Origin: Peteryoungia algae
GTDB lineage: Bacteria; Pseudomonadota; Alphaproteobacteria; Rhizobiales; Rhizobiaceae
DNA length: 64,000 bases
Direction of reading: 5' to 3'
NCBI RefSeq assembly: GCF_030369675.1
Contig: NZ_CP128477.1
Coordinates: 2,432,001 to 2,496,000 of the forward strand
In this document: one piece after another, positions 35,588 to 44,558 of the stretch
Position numbering within the stretch: the stretch's first letter is position 1
Layout of the letters: each line of letters opens with the position of its first letter
Position numbers and translations under genes: made by a program
Notes under the pieces: model-generated
What the model saw: the letters and a program-made list of their open reading frames with translations, nothing else
Told to the model about the DNA's origin: nothing
Database searches by the model: none

Positions 35588-36388
35588 ATGGCGAAACCCT
35601 TTTTCTGGAATGAACTGACCACGACGGATTTCGCCACTCTGCCTGCGGATACTACGATCGCCATTTTGCCGATCGCCTCGACCGAGCAGCATGGCCCCCA
35701 TCTGCCGATCGCAACCGATGTCGCGATTGCGAACGGCATGCTGGCCGAACTGAAGGTTCAACGTCCCGATGACCTCGACTTTCTCGTCCTGCCCACACAG
35801 GAAATCGGCAAGGCCAATGAACACGTCTACGGCCCCGGCAGCCTTTCCTTCGGTCCGGAAATTCTGATCCCCGCCTGGACCGCTATCGGCACCAAGGTCG
35901 CCGAAGCTGGCATCCGCAAACTTGTCATCGTCAACTCCCATGGCGGCAATGTCGATGTCATGAGCATCGTCGCCCGCGAATTGCGCGTCCGCCACCAGAT
36001 GGCCGTCGTCTCCACCCAATGGGGCCGCTTCGGCAATCCGGACGGCATGATCTCCGAGCATGAAAGCCGCTATGGCATTCATGGTGGCGAGGTAGAGACC
36101 TCGCTGATGCTGCATTTTCGTCCCGAACTGGTGCGCATGGACAAGGCTCAGAATTTTGTCTCCAGGGCCGAGGAGATGAAAGCAAATTCAAAATTCCTCA
36201 CGCCCCTGCCGCCACATTCCCTCGCCTGGATCGCCCATGACCTCAACCCGCACGGCGTGGTCGGCGATGCCTCGAAGGGCACGGCGGCAAAGGGCGAAGC
36301 GATCTGCAGGCACCAGGTCGCAGGCTTCATCGAGCTCCTGCGCGATCTCGCGGACTACCCGCTCTCCAGTCTCTACGCTCCCGACTAA
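35588..36388 (+). CDS. Creatininase family amidohydrolase
   Basis: This 266-residue protein carries the creatininase-family metal-site motifs: STEQHGPHLP near the N-terminus, NSHGGN at about 118 and HGGEVETS at about 160. The family opens cyclic amides or removes formyl groups (creatinine amidohydrolase, MftE, formamide-pyrimidine deformylase). GAGG lies 8 bases before the ATG. It is convergent with the LysR gene (16 bases) and next to an NMT1-type importer and an amidohydrolase, so a role in N-heterocycle breakdown is likely. The true substrate is unknown. Confidence 0.85.
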   Translation: MAKPFFWNELTTTDFATLPADTTIAILPIASTEQHGPHLPIATDVAIANGMLAELKVQRPDDLDFLVLPTQEIGKANEHVYGPGSLSFGPEILIPAWTAIGTKVAEAGIRKLVIVNSHGGNVDVMSIVARELRVRHQMAVVSTQWGRFGNPDGMISEHESRYGIHGGEVETSLMLHFRPELVRMDKAQNFVSRAEEMKANSKFLTPLPPHSLAWIAHDLNPHGVVGDASKGTAAKGEAICRHQVAGFIELLRDLADYPLSSLYAPD

Positions 36389-36404
36389 GGCCCACCAGCG
36401 AACC

Positions 36405-37358
36405 TCAGCCTTGACCGCGAATGGTCTCAGGGATGTGCCCCTGCGCCTTCAGATCCTGAACCTGTGCCAGCAGCTCCTGCATCAGATACTCGACAAAGAG
36501 ACTGGTCGCAGAATCGAGCGGCGCCCGCGCCCGGGCAAACAGCTTCATTGGCTGGTGGCGGATATGCGCCTCGGTCAGCGGCCGGAAGATGAGCTCACCG
36601 CGCCGACACTCCGCCACAGCATCGAGCGGATTGAGCAAGGTGAGCCCCGTCCCGGCCTTCACCAGCTGTTTCATGAGCTCCGATGAGTTCGTCTCCACCA
36701 CAGGCTCGACCAGCAGCGGCAGCGGCGCGAGCGCGAGATCGATGATGTTGCGAAGGCTGGTACCGGACTGCGCGAGGATCAACGGCTCTTGCACCACCTC
36801 AACGAGATCGACCGGCCCCTCTTCGCGTGCCAGCCGATGCCCGGGCGGCAGCACGACGCCGACGGGCACATCGAAATTGGCAAGCGTGCGAATGCCGGGC
36901 GTTGCCGGGATGTTGAAGCCGAGACCGAGATCCACCTCGCCGGTCAGGACCGGGTTGATTGTCGTCGAGCCGCCATCATTGCGCAGCTTGATCTGCACGC
37001 GGGGATGTTCGGCAATGAAGCCCGCGAGAATTGCCGGCAGAGGGCCTGAGGCGAGGCCAACGGTCGTCACCAGCGAAACCTTGCCGGCATGCGGTGTCTT
37101 GAGGCCCCGGATGCGCCCCTCCAGACGCTCGTAGTTCTTCAGCACGTCACGAATATGCTCTACGCAGAGCTCGCCGGCGGCCGTGAGGCGCAGACCTTTG
37201 GGAAGGCGTTCGAAGATCGGCGCACCCAGCTCCTCTTCGAATGCGAGGATCTGGCGGTTGACTGCTGATGATGCGACATTGAGGCGCGCGGCGGCTTTGC
37301 GGATTGAGCCACAGCGCACGATTTCATTGATGTAGAGAAGCTTTCTGGAGTGCAGCAC
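36405..37358 (-). CDS. LysR family transcriptional regulator
   Basis: This 317-residue protein has an N-terminal helix-turn-helix (residues about 5-65; SIRKAAARLNVASSAVNRQILAFEEELGAPIFERLPKGLRLT). The effector domain spans about 90-295. The start is a GTG with GGAGG 4 bases upstream. It diverges from the ABC importer operon, the usual arrangement for a LysR protein controlling its neighbour, and the intergenic region contains inverted repeats (37427-37458). Confidence 0.9.
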   Translation of the reverse strand: MLHSRKLLYINEIVRCGSIRKAAARLNVASSAVNRQILAFEEELGAPIFERLPKGLRLTAAGELCVEHIRDVLKNYERLEGRIRGLKTPHAGKVSLVTTVGLASGPLPAILAGFIAEHPRVQIKLRNDGGSTTINPVLTGEVDLGLGFNIPATPGIRTLANFDVPVGVVLPPGHRLAREEGPVDLVEVVQEPLILAQSGTSLRNIIDLALAPLPLLVEPVVETNSSELMKQLVKAGTGLTLLNPLDAVAECRRGELIFRPLTEAHIRHQPMKLFARARAPLDSATSLFVEYLMQELLAQVQDLKAQGHIPETIRGQG

Positions 37359-37426
37359 GGGACCTCCGCTGCGTAAAATTTAGCCATGCCGCATCACTAT
37401 GCAGCATTCATGCGACCAGTGCAAAA

Positions 37427-37458
37427 AAAGCATCGATGCAGGCGAATTTTGATGCTTT
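37427..37458. promoter_or_regulatory. Inverted repeats in the LysR-ABC intergenic region
   Basis: AAAGCATC (37427-37434) and GATGCTTT (37451-37458) are a perfect 8-bp inverted repeat with a 16-base gap. A 10-base palindrome, GCATCGATGC, overlaps the left arm at 37430-37439. Position and symmetry fit a LysR-type binding region controlling the importer operon. Confidence 0.5.
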
Positions 37459-37534
37459 TCAAGGCGCATGACACTCGATCAAATGATTAAAAAGGAGCCC
37501 GGAACGGGCCCTCCAACGAACAGGGGAACAATCA

Positions 37535-38551
37535 ATGCGCGACATGCTCACCAAGACCAGCCTCTTTGCCCTGATGGGCCTTGCCGCTTCGCTTGGCTCC
37601 ACCTCCGCAGCGCTGGCCCTCGATGAGGTCACCTACGGCACCAACTGGCTGGCCCAGGCGGAACACGGCGGATTCTATCAGGCCGTGGCAGACGGCACCT
37701 ATGAGAAGTACGGCCTGAAGGTCAAGGTTATCCAGGGCGGCCCGCAGGCAGCCAACCGCGCACTTCTGATCGCCGGCAAGGTGGATTTCTACATGGGCAG
37801 CCCGCTCGGCGAAATGGACGCGGTGAAGGAAGGCATCCCGCTGATCGATGTCGCGGCCATCTTCCAGAAGGACCCGCAAGTCCTGCTCGCCCATCCCGAC
37901 CAGGGCATCGAGACGTTCGCGGACCTCGCCAAGCTCGACAGTATCTTCATGGGCAAGGACGGCTACGTCACCTACTACGAGTGGATGAAGAAGAATTTCG
38001 AGGGCTTCACCGACGAGAAGTACAAGCCCTACACCTTCAACCCGGCCCCCTTCATTGCAGATCCGAAGTCCGCCCAGCAGGGCTACCTGACGTCGGAACC
38101 CTATGAGATCGAGAAGCAGGCCGGCTGGGCGCCGAAGGTCTTCCTTCTCGCCGACAACGGCTACAACCCCTATTCCACCATGATCACGACCACGACGACC
38201 ATGGTCGAAACCAAGGCCGATGTCGTGCAGCGCTTCATCGATGCCTCGGCTGAAGGCTGGTACAACTACCTCTACGGCGACAACAAGGCTGCCAACGATC
38301 TGATCAAGGTCGACAACCCGGAAATGACCGATGGCCAGATCGAGTACTCGATCGCCAAGATGAAGGAATACGGCATCGTCGAGTCCGGTGAGGCGATGGA
38401 CAAGGGCATCGGGTGCATGACCGATGAGAAATACAGGGCCTTCTTCGACTCCATGGTCCAGATCGGTGTCCAGCCGGCCGACCTCGATTACAAGAAGGCC
38501 TACACCACGCAGTTCGTCTGCAAGGGCGTTGGCATGGCGCTGAAGAAGTAA
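37535..38551 (+). CDS. ABC transporter substrate-binding protein, NMT1/THI5-like
   Basis: This 338-residue exported protein has a signal peptide at residues 1-29 (STSAALALDE). The NMT1/THI5-type fold is visible from EVTYGTNWLAQAEHGGFYQAVADGTYEKYGL and the ligand-site QGGPQAANRALLIAGKVDFYMG. Relatives bind pyrimidine, sulfonate, nitrate or formylaminopyrimidine ligands. AGGGGA lies about 8 bases before the ATG. The other ABC subunits follow after a RIME-like repeat, then a cytosine-deaminase-like enzyme, so a pyrimidine-like N-heterocycle is the best guess for the ligand. Confidence 0.87.
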   Translation: MRDMLTKTSLFALMGLAASLGSTSAALALDEVTYGTNWLAQAEHGGFYQAVADGTYEKYGLKVKVIQGGPQAANRALLIAGKVDFYMGSPLGEMDAVKEGIPLIDVAAIFQKDPQVLLAHPDQGIETFADLAKLDSIFMGKDGYVTYYEWMKKNFEGFTDEKYKPYTFNPAPFIADPKSAQQGYLTSEPYEIEKQAGWAPKVFLLADNGYNPYSTMITTTTTMVETKADVVQRFIDASAEGWYNYLYGDNKAANDLIKVDNPEMTDGQIEYSIAKMKEYGIVESGEAMDKGIGCMTDEKYRAFFDSMVQIGVQPADLDYKKAYTTQFVCKGVGMALKK

Positions 38552-38557
38552 GGGGCA

Positions 38558-38692
38558 GCCCCTCATCCCGGGCGCAACGCGTTGCGCCTGAATTGCCGCC
38601 ACCTTCTCCCCGCTTGCGGGGAGAAGGAGTTCCGGGCCGGCATGTGGTGACATCCCTCTCCCCGCATGCGGAGAGACGGTAAGGTGAGGGGC
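38558..38692. repeat. RIME-like intergenic mosaic element
   Basis: The element spans 135 bases and begins GCCCCTCA and ends TGAGGGGC, which are 8-bp terminal inverted repeats. Inside are two hairpins: a perfect stem TTCTCCCCGC/GCGGGGAGAA at about 38604-38625, and a related CTCTCCCCGC/GCGGAGAG at about 38655-38675. This organisation matches the short palindromic RIME repeats of Rhizobiaceae. It lies inside an ABC operon between the binding-protein and ATPase genes. Confidence 0.75.
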
Positions 38693-38734
38693 AAATTCCG
38701 AGCACTCCTGTTCATTCAGATACCAAGGCTGTCA

Positions 38735-39556
38735 ATGTCACGTTCCGAAGCCCCCTTCACCCCGCCCCCTCCCGAACAGCGCCGGGCGCTCGTAGTGATG
38801 AAGGACGTGTCCAAGGTCTTCTCCAACGGTACGGCGGCACTCACGGGCATGTCGCTCACCGTCAACGGTGGTGAATTCGTCAGCCTTCTCGGCCCCTCCG
38901 GCTGCGGCAAGTCGACCGCGCTCCGGATCATCGCCGGCCTGGGCGACACAACAACCGGCACGATCGACTGGCCAAGCTCACGCATCAACTCCAAGGGCCT
39001 GCCCGAAGGCGATGTTTCCTTCGTCTTTCAGGAGCCGACGCTGATGCCCTGGGCAACCGTCTTCGGCAATGTCTACCTGCCGCTGAAGCTCCGCGGCATC
39101 TCGAAGGCCGCCGCCACGGCAGACATCCTGGCAGCACTCGACCGCGTTGGTCTGAAGGATTTCACCGGCGCCTATCCGCGCGAACTCTCCGGCGGCATGA
39201 AGATGCGCGTTTCGATCGCCCGCGCGCTTGTGACCAAGCCGAAACTCCTCCTCATGGACGAACCTTTTGCCGCATTGGATGAAATTACCCGCCAGAAGCT
39301 GAACGATGATGTGCTCAAGCTCTGGAAGGAAACCGGCATCACCGTCATCTTCGTTACCCATTCGGTGTTCGAAAGCGCTTACCTTTCGAGCCGCATCGTG
39401 GTGATGAAGGCGCGCCCCGGCCGCGTGCATGCGGATTTCCCGCTGCAGACCAGCCTCGACCGCGATGCCTTCTACCGGACCTCGGAAGACTATCGCCAGG
39501 CCTGTGAAACCGTATCCAAAACACTCATCGAAGCCATGGACGGGGAGCATCACTGA
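38735..39556 (+). CDS. ABC transporter ATP-binding protein (SsuB/TauB/ThiZ type)
   Basis: This 273-residue ATPase has Walker A GPSGCGKST, the Q-loop FQEPTLMPW, the signature LSGGMKMR and Walker B LLLMDEPFAALDE. The group energises importers for nitrate, sulfonates, taurine and pyrimidine precursors. AAGG lies 7 bases before the ATG. Its stop overlaps the permease start by one base. It works with the membrane and binding proteins of the same operon. Confidence 0.92.
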   Translation: MSRSEAPFTPPPPEQRRALVVMKDVSKVFSNGTAALTGMSLTVNGGEFVSLLGPSGCGKSTALRIIAGLGDTTTGTIDWPSSRINSKGLPEGDVSFVFQEPTLMPWATVFGNVYLPLKLRGISKAAATADILAALDRVGLKDFTGAYPRELSGGMKMRVSIARALVTKPKLLLMDEPFAALDEITRQKLNDDVLKLWKETGITVIFVTHSVFESAYLSSRIVVMKARPGRVHADFPLQTSLDRDAFYRTSEDYRQACETVSKTLIEAMDGEHH

Positions 39557-40350
39557 TGACCGGGCCGGCCGAAACGCTACTGAAAATCCTTGTCCCCATC
39601 ATCGTCGTCTGTCTGCTGATCGTGGTCTGGCAAGTCGGCGTCTGGGTGAGCGGCGTTCCGCAATACATCCTGCCCGGCCCGATTGTGGTCGCCGGCGCCC
39701 TGTTCAAAGACTGGGGCACGCTGTCGCCGGCACTCTGGGTCACCACCAAGATCACCTTGATGTCGCTGGGGCTGGCACTTCTGGGCGGGGTCGGCATCGC
39801 TGTCGCGCTCGTGCAGTCGAAATGGATCGAGATCGCCTTCTACCCGATCACCGTCATCCTGCAGGTCACGCCGATCGTCGCCATTGCGCCGTTGATCCTG
39901 ATCTACTCCCCCTCCACGCAAGTGGCACTGCTGATCTGCGCCTTTCTCGTCGCCTTCTTTCCGATCCTTTCCAATATGATCCAGGGCCTGAAGAGCGTCG
40001 ATCATAACCTGCTCAATCTCTTTGACCTCTACGGTGCCTCGCGCTGGCAGACGTTGCTCTATCTGAAGCTGCCGGCCTCGCTCCCCTATTTCATGACGGG
40101 TCTCCGGATCGGCGGCGGCCTCGCGCTCATCGCCGCCGTCGTCGCCGAATTCGCGGCAGGCTCGGCCGGCGCCGGTTCGGGTCTTGCCTTCCGCCTGCTT
40201 GAGGCACAGTTCCGTCTGAACATTCCGCGCCTGTTTGCCGCCCTCTTCCTGCTCTCCTGCCTTGGCGTCGTGATCTTTGCCATCACCTCCTTCATTTCCT
40301 GGCTGGCGCTGCATCGCTGGCACGAGAGCAGCCTGAAACGAGAAAACTGA
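39556..40350 (+). CDS. ABC transporter permease (SsuC/TauC/ThiX type)
   Basis: This 264-residue protein has six predicted helices and a binding-protein-dependent permease domain; the EAA-loop region is LLNLFDLYGASRWQTLLYLKLPASLPYFMTGLRIG. The start and stop each share one base with their neighbours, so translation is tightly coupled from the ATPase to the amidohydrolase gene. It forms the membrane channel of the NMT1-type importer. Confidence 0.9.
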   Translation: MTGPAETLLKILVPIIVVCLLIVVWQVGVWVSGVPQYILPGPIVVAGALFKDWGTLSPALWVTTKITLMSLGLALLGGVGIAVALVQSKWIEIAFYPITVILQVTPIVAIAPLILIYSPSTQVALLICAFLVAFFPILSNMIQGLKSVDHNLLNLFDLYGASRWQTLLYLKLPASLPYFMTGLRIGGGLALIAAVVAEFAAGSAGAGSGLAFRLLEAQFRLNIPRLFAALFLLSCLGVVIFAITSFISWLALHRWHESSLKREN

Positions 40351-41663
40351 TGTCGAGTCCGATTACCGCCCTCCCTGCCGCAAAGCGCTTCGTTCTCGCC
40401 AATGCGACACTGCCCGAGATTTGTGTCGACGGGCTGGAGGCCCCCGCCTGCGAGGGCCTGTTCAACGCCGACATCGTCGTCGCAGACGGCAAGGTCGAGG
40501 CGATCCTGAGACAGGGAGAAGCCCCTGCCGGCCTGCCTTCCACCGATCTCAGGAACGGCATGGTCTGGCCGACCTTCGTCGACATGCACACCCATCTCGA
40601 CAAGGGCCATATCTGGGAGCGCCGTCCGAACCCGTCAGGCGACTTCATGGGCGCGCTGGAAGCCGTGAAATCCGACCGGGAGGCCAACTGGACGGCTTCC
40701 GACGTCAAGGCCCGCATGGAATTCTCGCTGCGCACGGCCTACGCCCATGGCACCAGCCTGATCCGCACCCATCTCGACAGCCTGGCGCCCCAGCACCGCA
40801 TCTCCTTCGAGGTCTTCGCGGAAATCCGCGACGCCTGGGCCGGCAAAATCGACCTGCAGGCCTCAGCCCTTTTCCCCTTCGACCAGATCACCGACGAGGC
40901 CTTCTTCAAGGACCTCATCGACGTGATCGTCGCGCATAGGGGCATGCTCGGCGGCGTCACCTATCTGATGCCGGACCTCGACCAGAAGCTCGACATCCTT
41001 TTCCGCACAGCCTCGGAAAACAGCCTCGATATCGACCTGCATGTCGACGAGACGCAGGACAAGGAAACTCTGACACTGAAGACAATCGCCGAGGCCAAGC
41101 TCCGCAACCGTTTCGAGGGTTCGGTCACCGTCGGCCATTGCTGCTCGCTCGCCCGGCAGGACGAGGATTTGGCGAAACGCACCATCGATCTGGTGGCGGA
41201 AGCCGGCCTCGCGGTCGTGTCGCTGCCGATGTGCAACATGTATCTGCAGGACCGCGTGTCCGGGCGCACACCCCGCCAACGCGGCGTCACCCTCTTCCAC
41301 GAACTGTCAGCTGCGGGTGTGGCAACCGCCGTTTCCTCCGACAACACCCGTGATCCCTTCTACGCCTATGGTGATCTCGATCCCGTCGAGGTCTTCCGCG
41401 AGGCGGTGCGCATCATCCATCTCGACCATCCGCTCGACACCGCAGCAAGGGTCGTCACCCGCACGCCGGCCGACATCCTCAAGCGCCCTGACCACGGCCG
41501 TATTGCGGTCGGCGGCCGCGCCGATCTCGTCCTCTTCAGTGCCCGCCGCTGGAGCGAATTTCTTTCCCGTCCGCAGGCCGACCGCATCGTGATGCGGAAT
41601 GGCATGGGCATCGACTGCAGCCTGCCGGATTACCGCGAACTTGACCCGTTGCTTGGAGTTTAG
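40350..41663 (+). CDS. Cytosine deaminase-like amidohydrolase
   Basis: This 437-residue metal-dependent hydrolase has DMHTHLDKGH (first two metal histidines), HVDET, GHCCS and SDNTRDPF, the ligand set of the cytosine deaminase/AtzC branch of the amidohydrolase superfamily. Members remove amino or alkylamino groups from pyrimidines and triazines. It starts at the last base of the permease stop and is 2 bases before the FAD oxidase gene. In this operon it is probably the first enzyme acting on the imported heterocycle; the substrate is inferred. Confidence 0.85.
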   Translation: MSSPITALPAAKRFVLANATLPEICVDGLEAPACEGLFNADIVVADGKVEAILRQGEAPAGLPSTDLRNGMVWPTFVDMHTHLDKGHIWERRPNPSGDFMGALEAVKSDREANWTASDVKARMEFSLRTAYAHGTSLIRTHLDSLAPQHRISFEVFAEIRDAWAGKIDLQASALFPFDQITDEAFFKDLIDVIVAHRGMLGGVTYLMPDLDQKLDILFRTASENSLDIDLHVDETQDKETLTLKTIAEAKLRNRFEGSVTVGHCCSLARQDEDLAKRTIDLVAEAGLAVVSLPMCNMYLQDRVSGRTPRQRGVTLFHELSAAGVATAVSSDNTRDPFYAYGDLDPVEVFREAVRIIHLDHPLDTAARVVTRTPADILKRPDHGRIAVGGRADLVLFSARRWSEFLSRPQADRIVMRNGMGIDCSLPDYRELDPLLGV

Positions 41664-41665
41664 AC

Positions 41666-43075
41666 ATGGCTGACTACGCCAAAATCATCGAAGAGCTGGA
41701 AGGCATCGCCGTCGAAGACAATCCGGCGTTGGTCAAACAGAAGAGCCGTGACTTCTATTGGTATTCGCCGATCCTGAAGGAAGAACTCGACAATGTCGTC
41801 GGCGACCTCGTCGTTTCACCGACGACCGAGGAAGAGGTCATCCGCACCTTGAAGGTCGCCTTTGCCCATGGCGTCCCTGTTACCCCGCGCGGCGGTGGCA
41901 CCGGCAATTACGGCCAGGCCATGCCCCTGTCAGGCGGCATCGTGCTCAACCTCATCAACATGAACAAGGTAAAGGAGATCCTGCCCGGTCGCGTCATATG
42001 CGAACCCGGCATCATCATCTCCGAGCTTGACCGCCAGACCAAGGAACATTCCGGCCAGGAACTGCGCTTCCACCCCTCGACCAAGCAGACAGCAAGCATT
42101 GCCGGCTTCATCGCGGGCGGCTCCGGCGGTGTCGGCTCGATCACCTGGGGCGGCTTGCGCGACCTCGGCAATATCCTGCGTCTGCGTGTCGTCACGATGG
42201 AAGCCGAACCGCGCGTGCTTGAACTGTCCGCATGGGACCTGCAGAAGGTTTCCCACGCCTATGGCACCAACGGCATTATCACCGAGGTCGAGATGCCGCT
42301 CGCCCCGGCTTATGATTGGGTCGACGTCATCGTCGGTTATGACGACTTCATGGACGCGGTGAAATTTGCGGATACGCTCGCCCACAAGAACGGCATCCTC
42401 TTGAAGGAAGTCGCCCCGATCGCCGCCCCCATTCCCTTCGACTACTTTACCCGCCACAAGCCCTGGCTGAAGGAAGGTCAGTCGGTCGTCGTGCTTATGG
42501 TCGCCCCCCATTCGATGGAAGCCTTCCTGGCGCTCGCCGACAAGATGAAGGGGGACGTGCGTTTCCGTTCTGACACGGTCGAGAGCATGAAGGGCATCCC
42601 GCATGCCTATGAACTGGCCTGGAATCACACGACGCTCCGCGCCCTGAAGCTCGACACCAACATCACCTATCTGCAGGTGCAGTATCCGGGCCCGGACCAT
42701 GTCGAGAAGGTCCGCGTAATGACCGAACTCTTTCCAGACGAGGTGATCTGCCATCTCGAATTCATCAAGTTTGACGGCCACATCCAGTGCGCCGGCCTGC
42801 CGCTGGTGCGCTACACCACCAAGGAGCGGCTGGAAGAGATTATCCGCATTCACGAAGAAAACGGCTGCCCGATCTTCAACCCGCACCGCTACACGTTGGA
42901 GGAAGGGGGCATGAAGCAGACCGACCAGGTCCAGTTGGCCTTCAAGAAGGAAACCGATCCGAAGGGCCTCCTCAACCCCGGCAAGATGATCGCCTGGGAA
43001 AACCCGGACTTCGATTTCTCCGCCGGCAAGAACTACCTGTTTCCCGGGCTGGAGGTTCTTTCCGAAGCCTCATAG
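41666..43075 (+). CDS. FAD-binding oxidoreductase (PCMH-type)
   Basis: This 469-residue flavoprotein has a clear N-terminal FAD-binding domain (VTPRGGGTGNYGQAMPLSGG, later GGSGGVGSITWGG). The C-terminal half is not an obvious GlcD-type domain and contains NGCPIFNPHRYTLEEGG and the closing DPKGLLNPGKM. The gene is 2 bases after the amidohydrolase gene, suggesting that it oxidises the deaminated product. I know no characterised homologue by function. Confidence 0.82.
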   Translation: MADYAKIIEELEGIAVEDNPALVKQKSRDFYWYSPILKEELDNVVGDLVVSPTTEEEVIRTLKVAFAHGVPVTPRGGGTGNYGQAMPLSGGIVLNLINMNKVKEILPGRVICEPGIIISELDRQTKEHSGQELRFHPSTKQTASIAGFIAGGSGGVGSITWGGLRDLGNILRLRVVTMEAEPRVLELSAWDLQKVSHAYGTNGIITEVEMPLAPAYDWVDVIVGYDDFMDAVKFADTLAHKNGILLKEVAPIAAPIPFDYFTRHKPWLKEGQSVVVLMVAPHSMEAFLALADKMKGDVRFRSDTVESMKGIPHAYELAWNHTTLRALKLDTNITYLQVQYPGPDHVEKVRVMTELFPDEVICHLEFIKFDGHIQCAGLPLVRYTTKERLEEIIRIHEENGCPIFNPHRYTLEEGGMKQTDQVQLAFKKETDPKGLLNPGKMIAWENPDFDFSAGKNYLFPGLEVLSEAS

Positions 43076-43310
43076 GGATCACGATCTGCGTTGCGGCTTC
43101 CCGTTCCGGAGCCGCAGCGAATAACCGCCGGAACGACCCCATTCCGAAGGTACTCCCGGCCGGCCCACCGGCTCATGCGACACACGACATGGCATCCCCC
43201 ATCCCTCGGCATCAGGCGGCGAAGGACTGGGATTCTGGGACAAACGGCGCGGAAGTTTTCAACTGGACCCCGACTGCGAAGGCGGCGGGCAACGACTTGG
43301 AGCTTTTGAC

Positions 43311-43892
43311 ATGCGCGTACTCGTTCTCCACTCTCATCCCCTTGATGAAAGCTTCGGCCGGGCGCTTTACAAACTCACCTGCGAAAGCCTGGAAAAGGCC
43401 GGCCATGAAGTCGACGGCTGCAATCTCTATGAGGAGGGTTTCGACCCGGTGCTCTCGGCCCATGATCGCCGCGTCTATCACGACATTCCCGACAACCTTT
43501 CGCTGGTTCAGCCCTATGTCGATCGACTGAAGAAGGCGGAAGCGCTTGTCATCGTCACCCCCGTCTGGAATTTCGGCTTCCCGGCGATGCTGAAAGGCTA
43601 TTTCGACCGCGTCTGGCTGCCCGGAGTTTCCTTTGATCTGGTGGACGGCAAGCTGACGCCGACGCTGCGCCACATCAGGAAGCTCACTGCCGTCATGACC
43701 TATGGCGCCACCCCCATGCGCGCCTTCCTCGCCGGAAACCCGCCGAAGAAAATCGTCAAGCGGGTGCTCCGTGCCCAGATCGGGATCGGCGCACCGGTGA
43801 AATACCTCGCCCATTACGACATGAACAACTGCACGGAAGAAACCCGCGCTGCCTTCATGGCGAAGGTGCGCCGGGAAATGGAAAACTTCTGA
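43311..43892 (+). CDS. NAD(P)H-dependent oxidoreductase, flavodoxin-like fold
   Basis: This 193-residue protein starts VLVLHSHPLDESFGRALY, the phosphate-binding loop of the NQO1/MdaB-type quinone reductase family, and has VTPVWNFGFPAMLKGYFDRVW at the flavin-binding second site. It probably uses NAD(P)H to reduce quinones or other electrophiles. It lies 235 bases after the FAD oxidase, so it may be in the same unit or have its own promoter. It is convergent with the RidA gene. Confidence 0.85.
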   Translation: MRVLVLHSHPLDESFGRALYKLTCESLEKAGHEVDGCNLYEEGFDPVLSAHDRRVYHDIPDNLSLVQPYVDRLKKAEALVIVTPVWNFGFPAMLKGYFDRVWLPGVSFDLVDGKLTPTLRHIRKLTAVMTYGATPMRAFLAGNPPKKIVKRVLRAQIGIGAPVKYLAHYDMNNCTEETRAAFMAKVRREMENF

Positions 43893-43906
43893 GAGAAGAC
43901 TGGCGG

Positions 43907-44296
43907 TCAGACGACCTTGGCCGCTGTCACCTCGACTTCGACCAGGAATTCCGGTCGCGTGAAGCCACCGACCACCAGGAGCGTCGAGACCGGCTTCGGA
44001 TCGAGCGTGTAGCGATCGCGCACCGCCATATAGGCTGGAAAATCTTCCCGTCGCGTGACGAAGCCGGAGACGCGGATCACATCCGCGAACGTCATGTCTG
44101 CCGCTTCGAGAATGGCCTTGACCGCCTCGAAACACAGCTCGGCCTGCGCGGTCACATCGGGCGGGATCGTATCATCAGGGCCAATGCCGAGCTGGCCGGA
44201 GGTTACGAGCAGGCTCGCACCCGGCGGCACGAGCAGACCGTGATTGTAATGCCCGAAAGGACGGCGGACGGAGGCAGGATTGAAGATCTTTTTCAT
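43907..44296 (-). CDS. RidA family protein (enamine/imine deaminase type)
   Basis: This 129-residue protein has the RidA (YjgF/YER057c) fold signatures: LLVTSGQLGIGPD near the N-terminus, FEAVKAILEAADMTFADVIRV in the middle and the C-terminal TRPEFLVEVEVTA, where the arginine corresponds to the usual catalytic one. The family hydrolyses reactive enamines and imines; one member (RutC) serves pyrimidine breakdown. Its position at the end of the heterocycle cluster fits that role, though it is on the opposite strand. Confidence 0.83.
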   Translation of the reverse strand: MKKIFNPASVRRPFGHYNHGLLVPPGASLLVTSGQLGIGPDDTIPPDVTAQAELCFEAVKAILEAADMTFADVIRVSGFVTRREDFPAYMAVRDRYTLDPKPVSTLLVVGGFTRPEFLVEVEVTAAKVV

Positions 44297-44558
44297 GGCG
44301 AGAGCCTAGCGCGGCAACGCCCGCCGCGGAAGGGTAATCCATGGGTCCGCAGCCCTTTGCGAACAACAGAAACACTCACGCGCTCCACCGAATTCGCCAT
44401 ATCTCGAGGCCACCCCCAGGTTCATTGAAACGGTTTGGTATGCGTCGCTGTCGGGCAGGAGCCTTCACGGATGGGAGCCACGCCTGCGAATGCAAACTGC
44501 TCTTGCGTTACCGACAATCTCTCGCAAACACCGGATCGCAATCAGCCGTCCCCCCGCC
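44297..44558. other. Gap with no visible feature
   Basis: These 262 bases separate the RidA gene from the flavoprotein gene, both leftward. I see no gene, terminator or strong repeat. It must include the RidA promoter. Confidence 0.4.

Noticed and set aside
38571..38587. GC-rich palindrome just after the binding-protein gene as a transcription terminator
   Set aside because: It lacks a T-run and is part of the RIME-like element; the downstream ABC genes need read-through.
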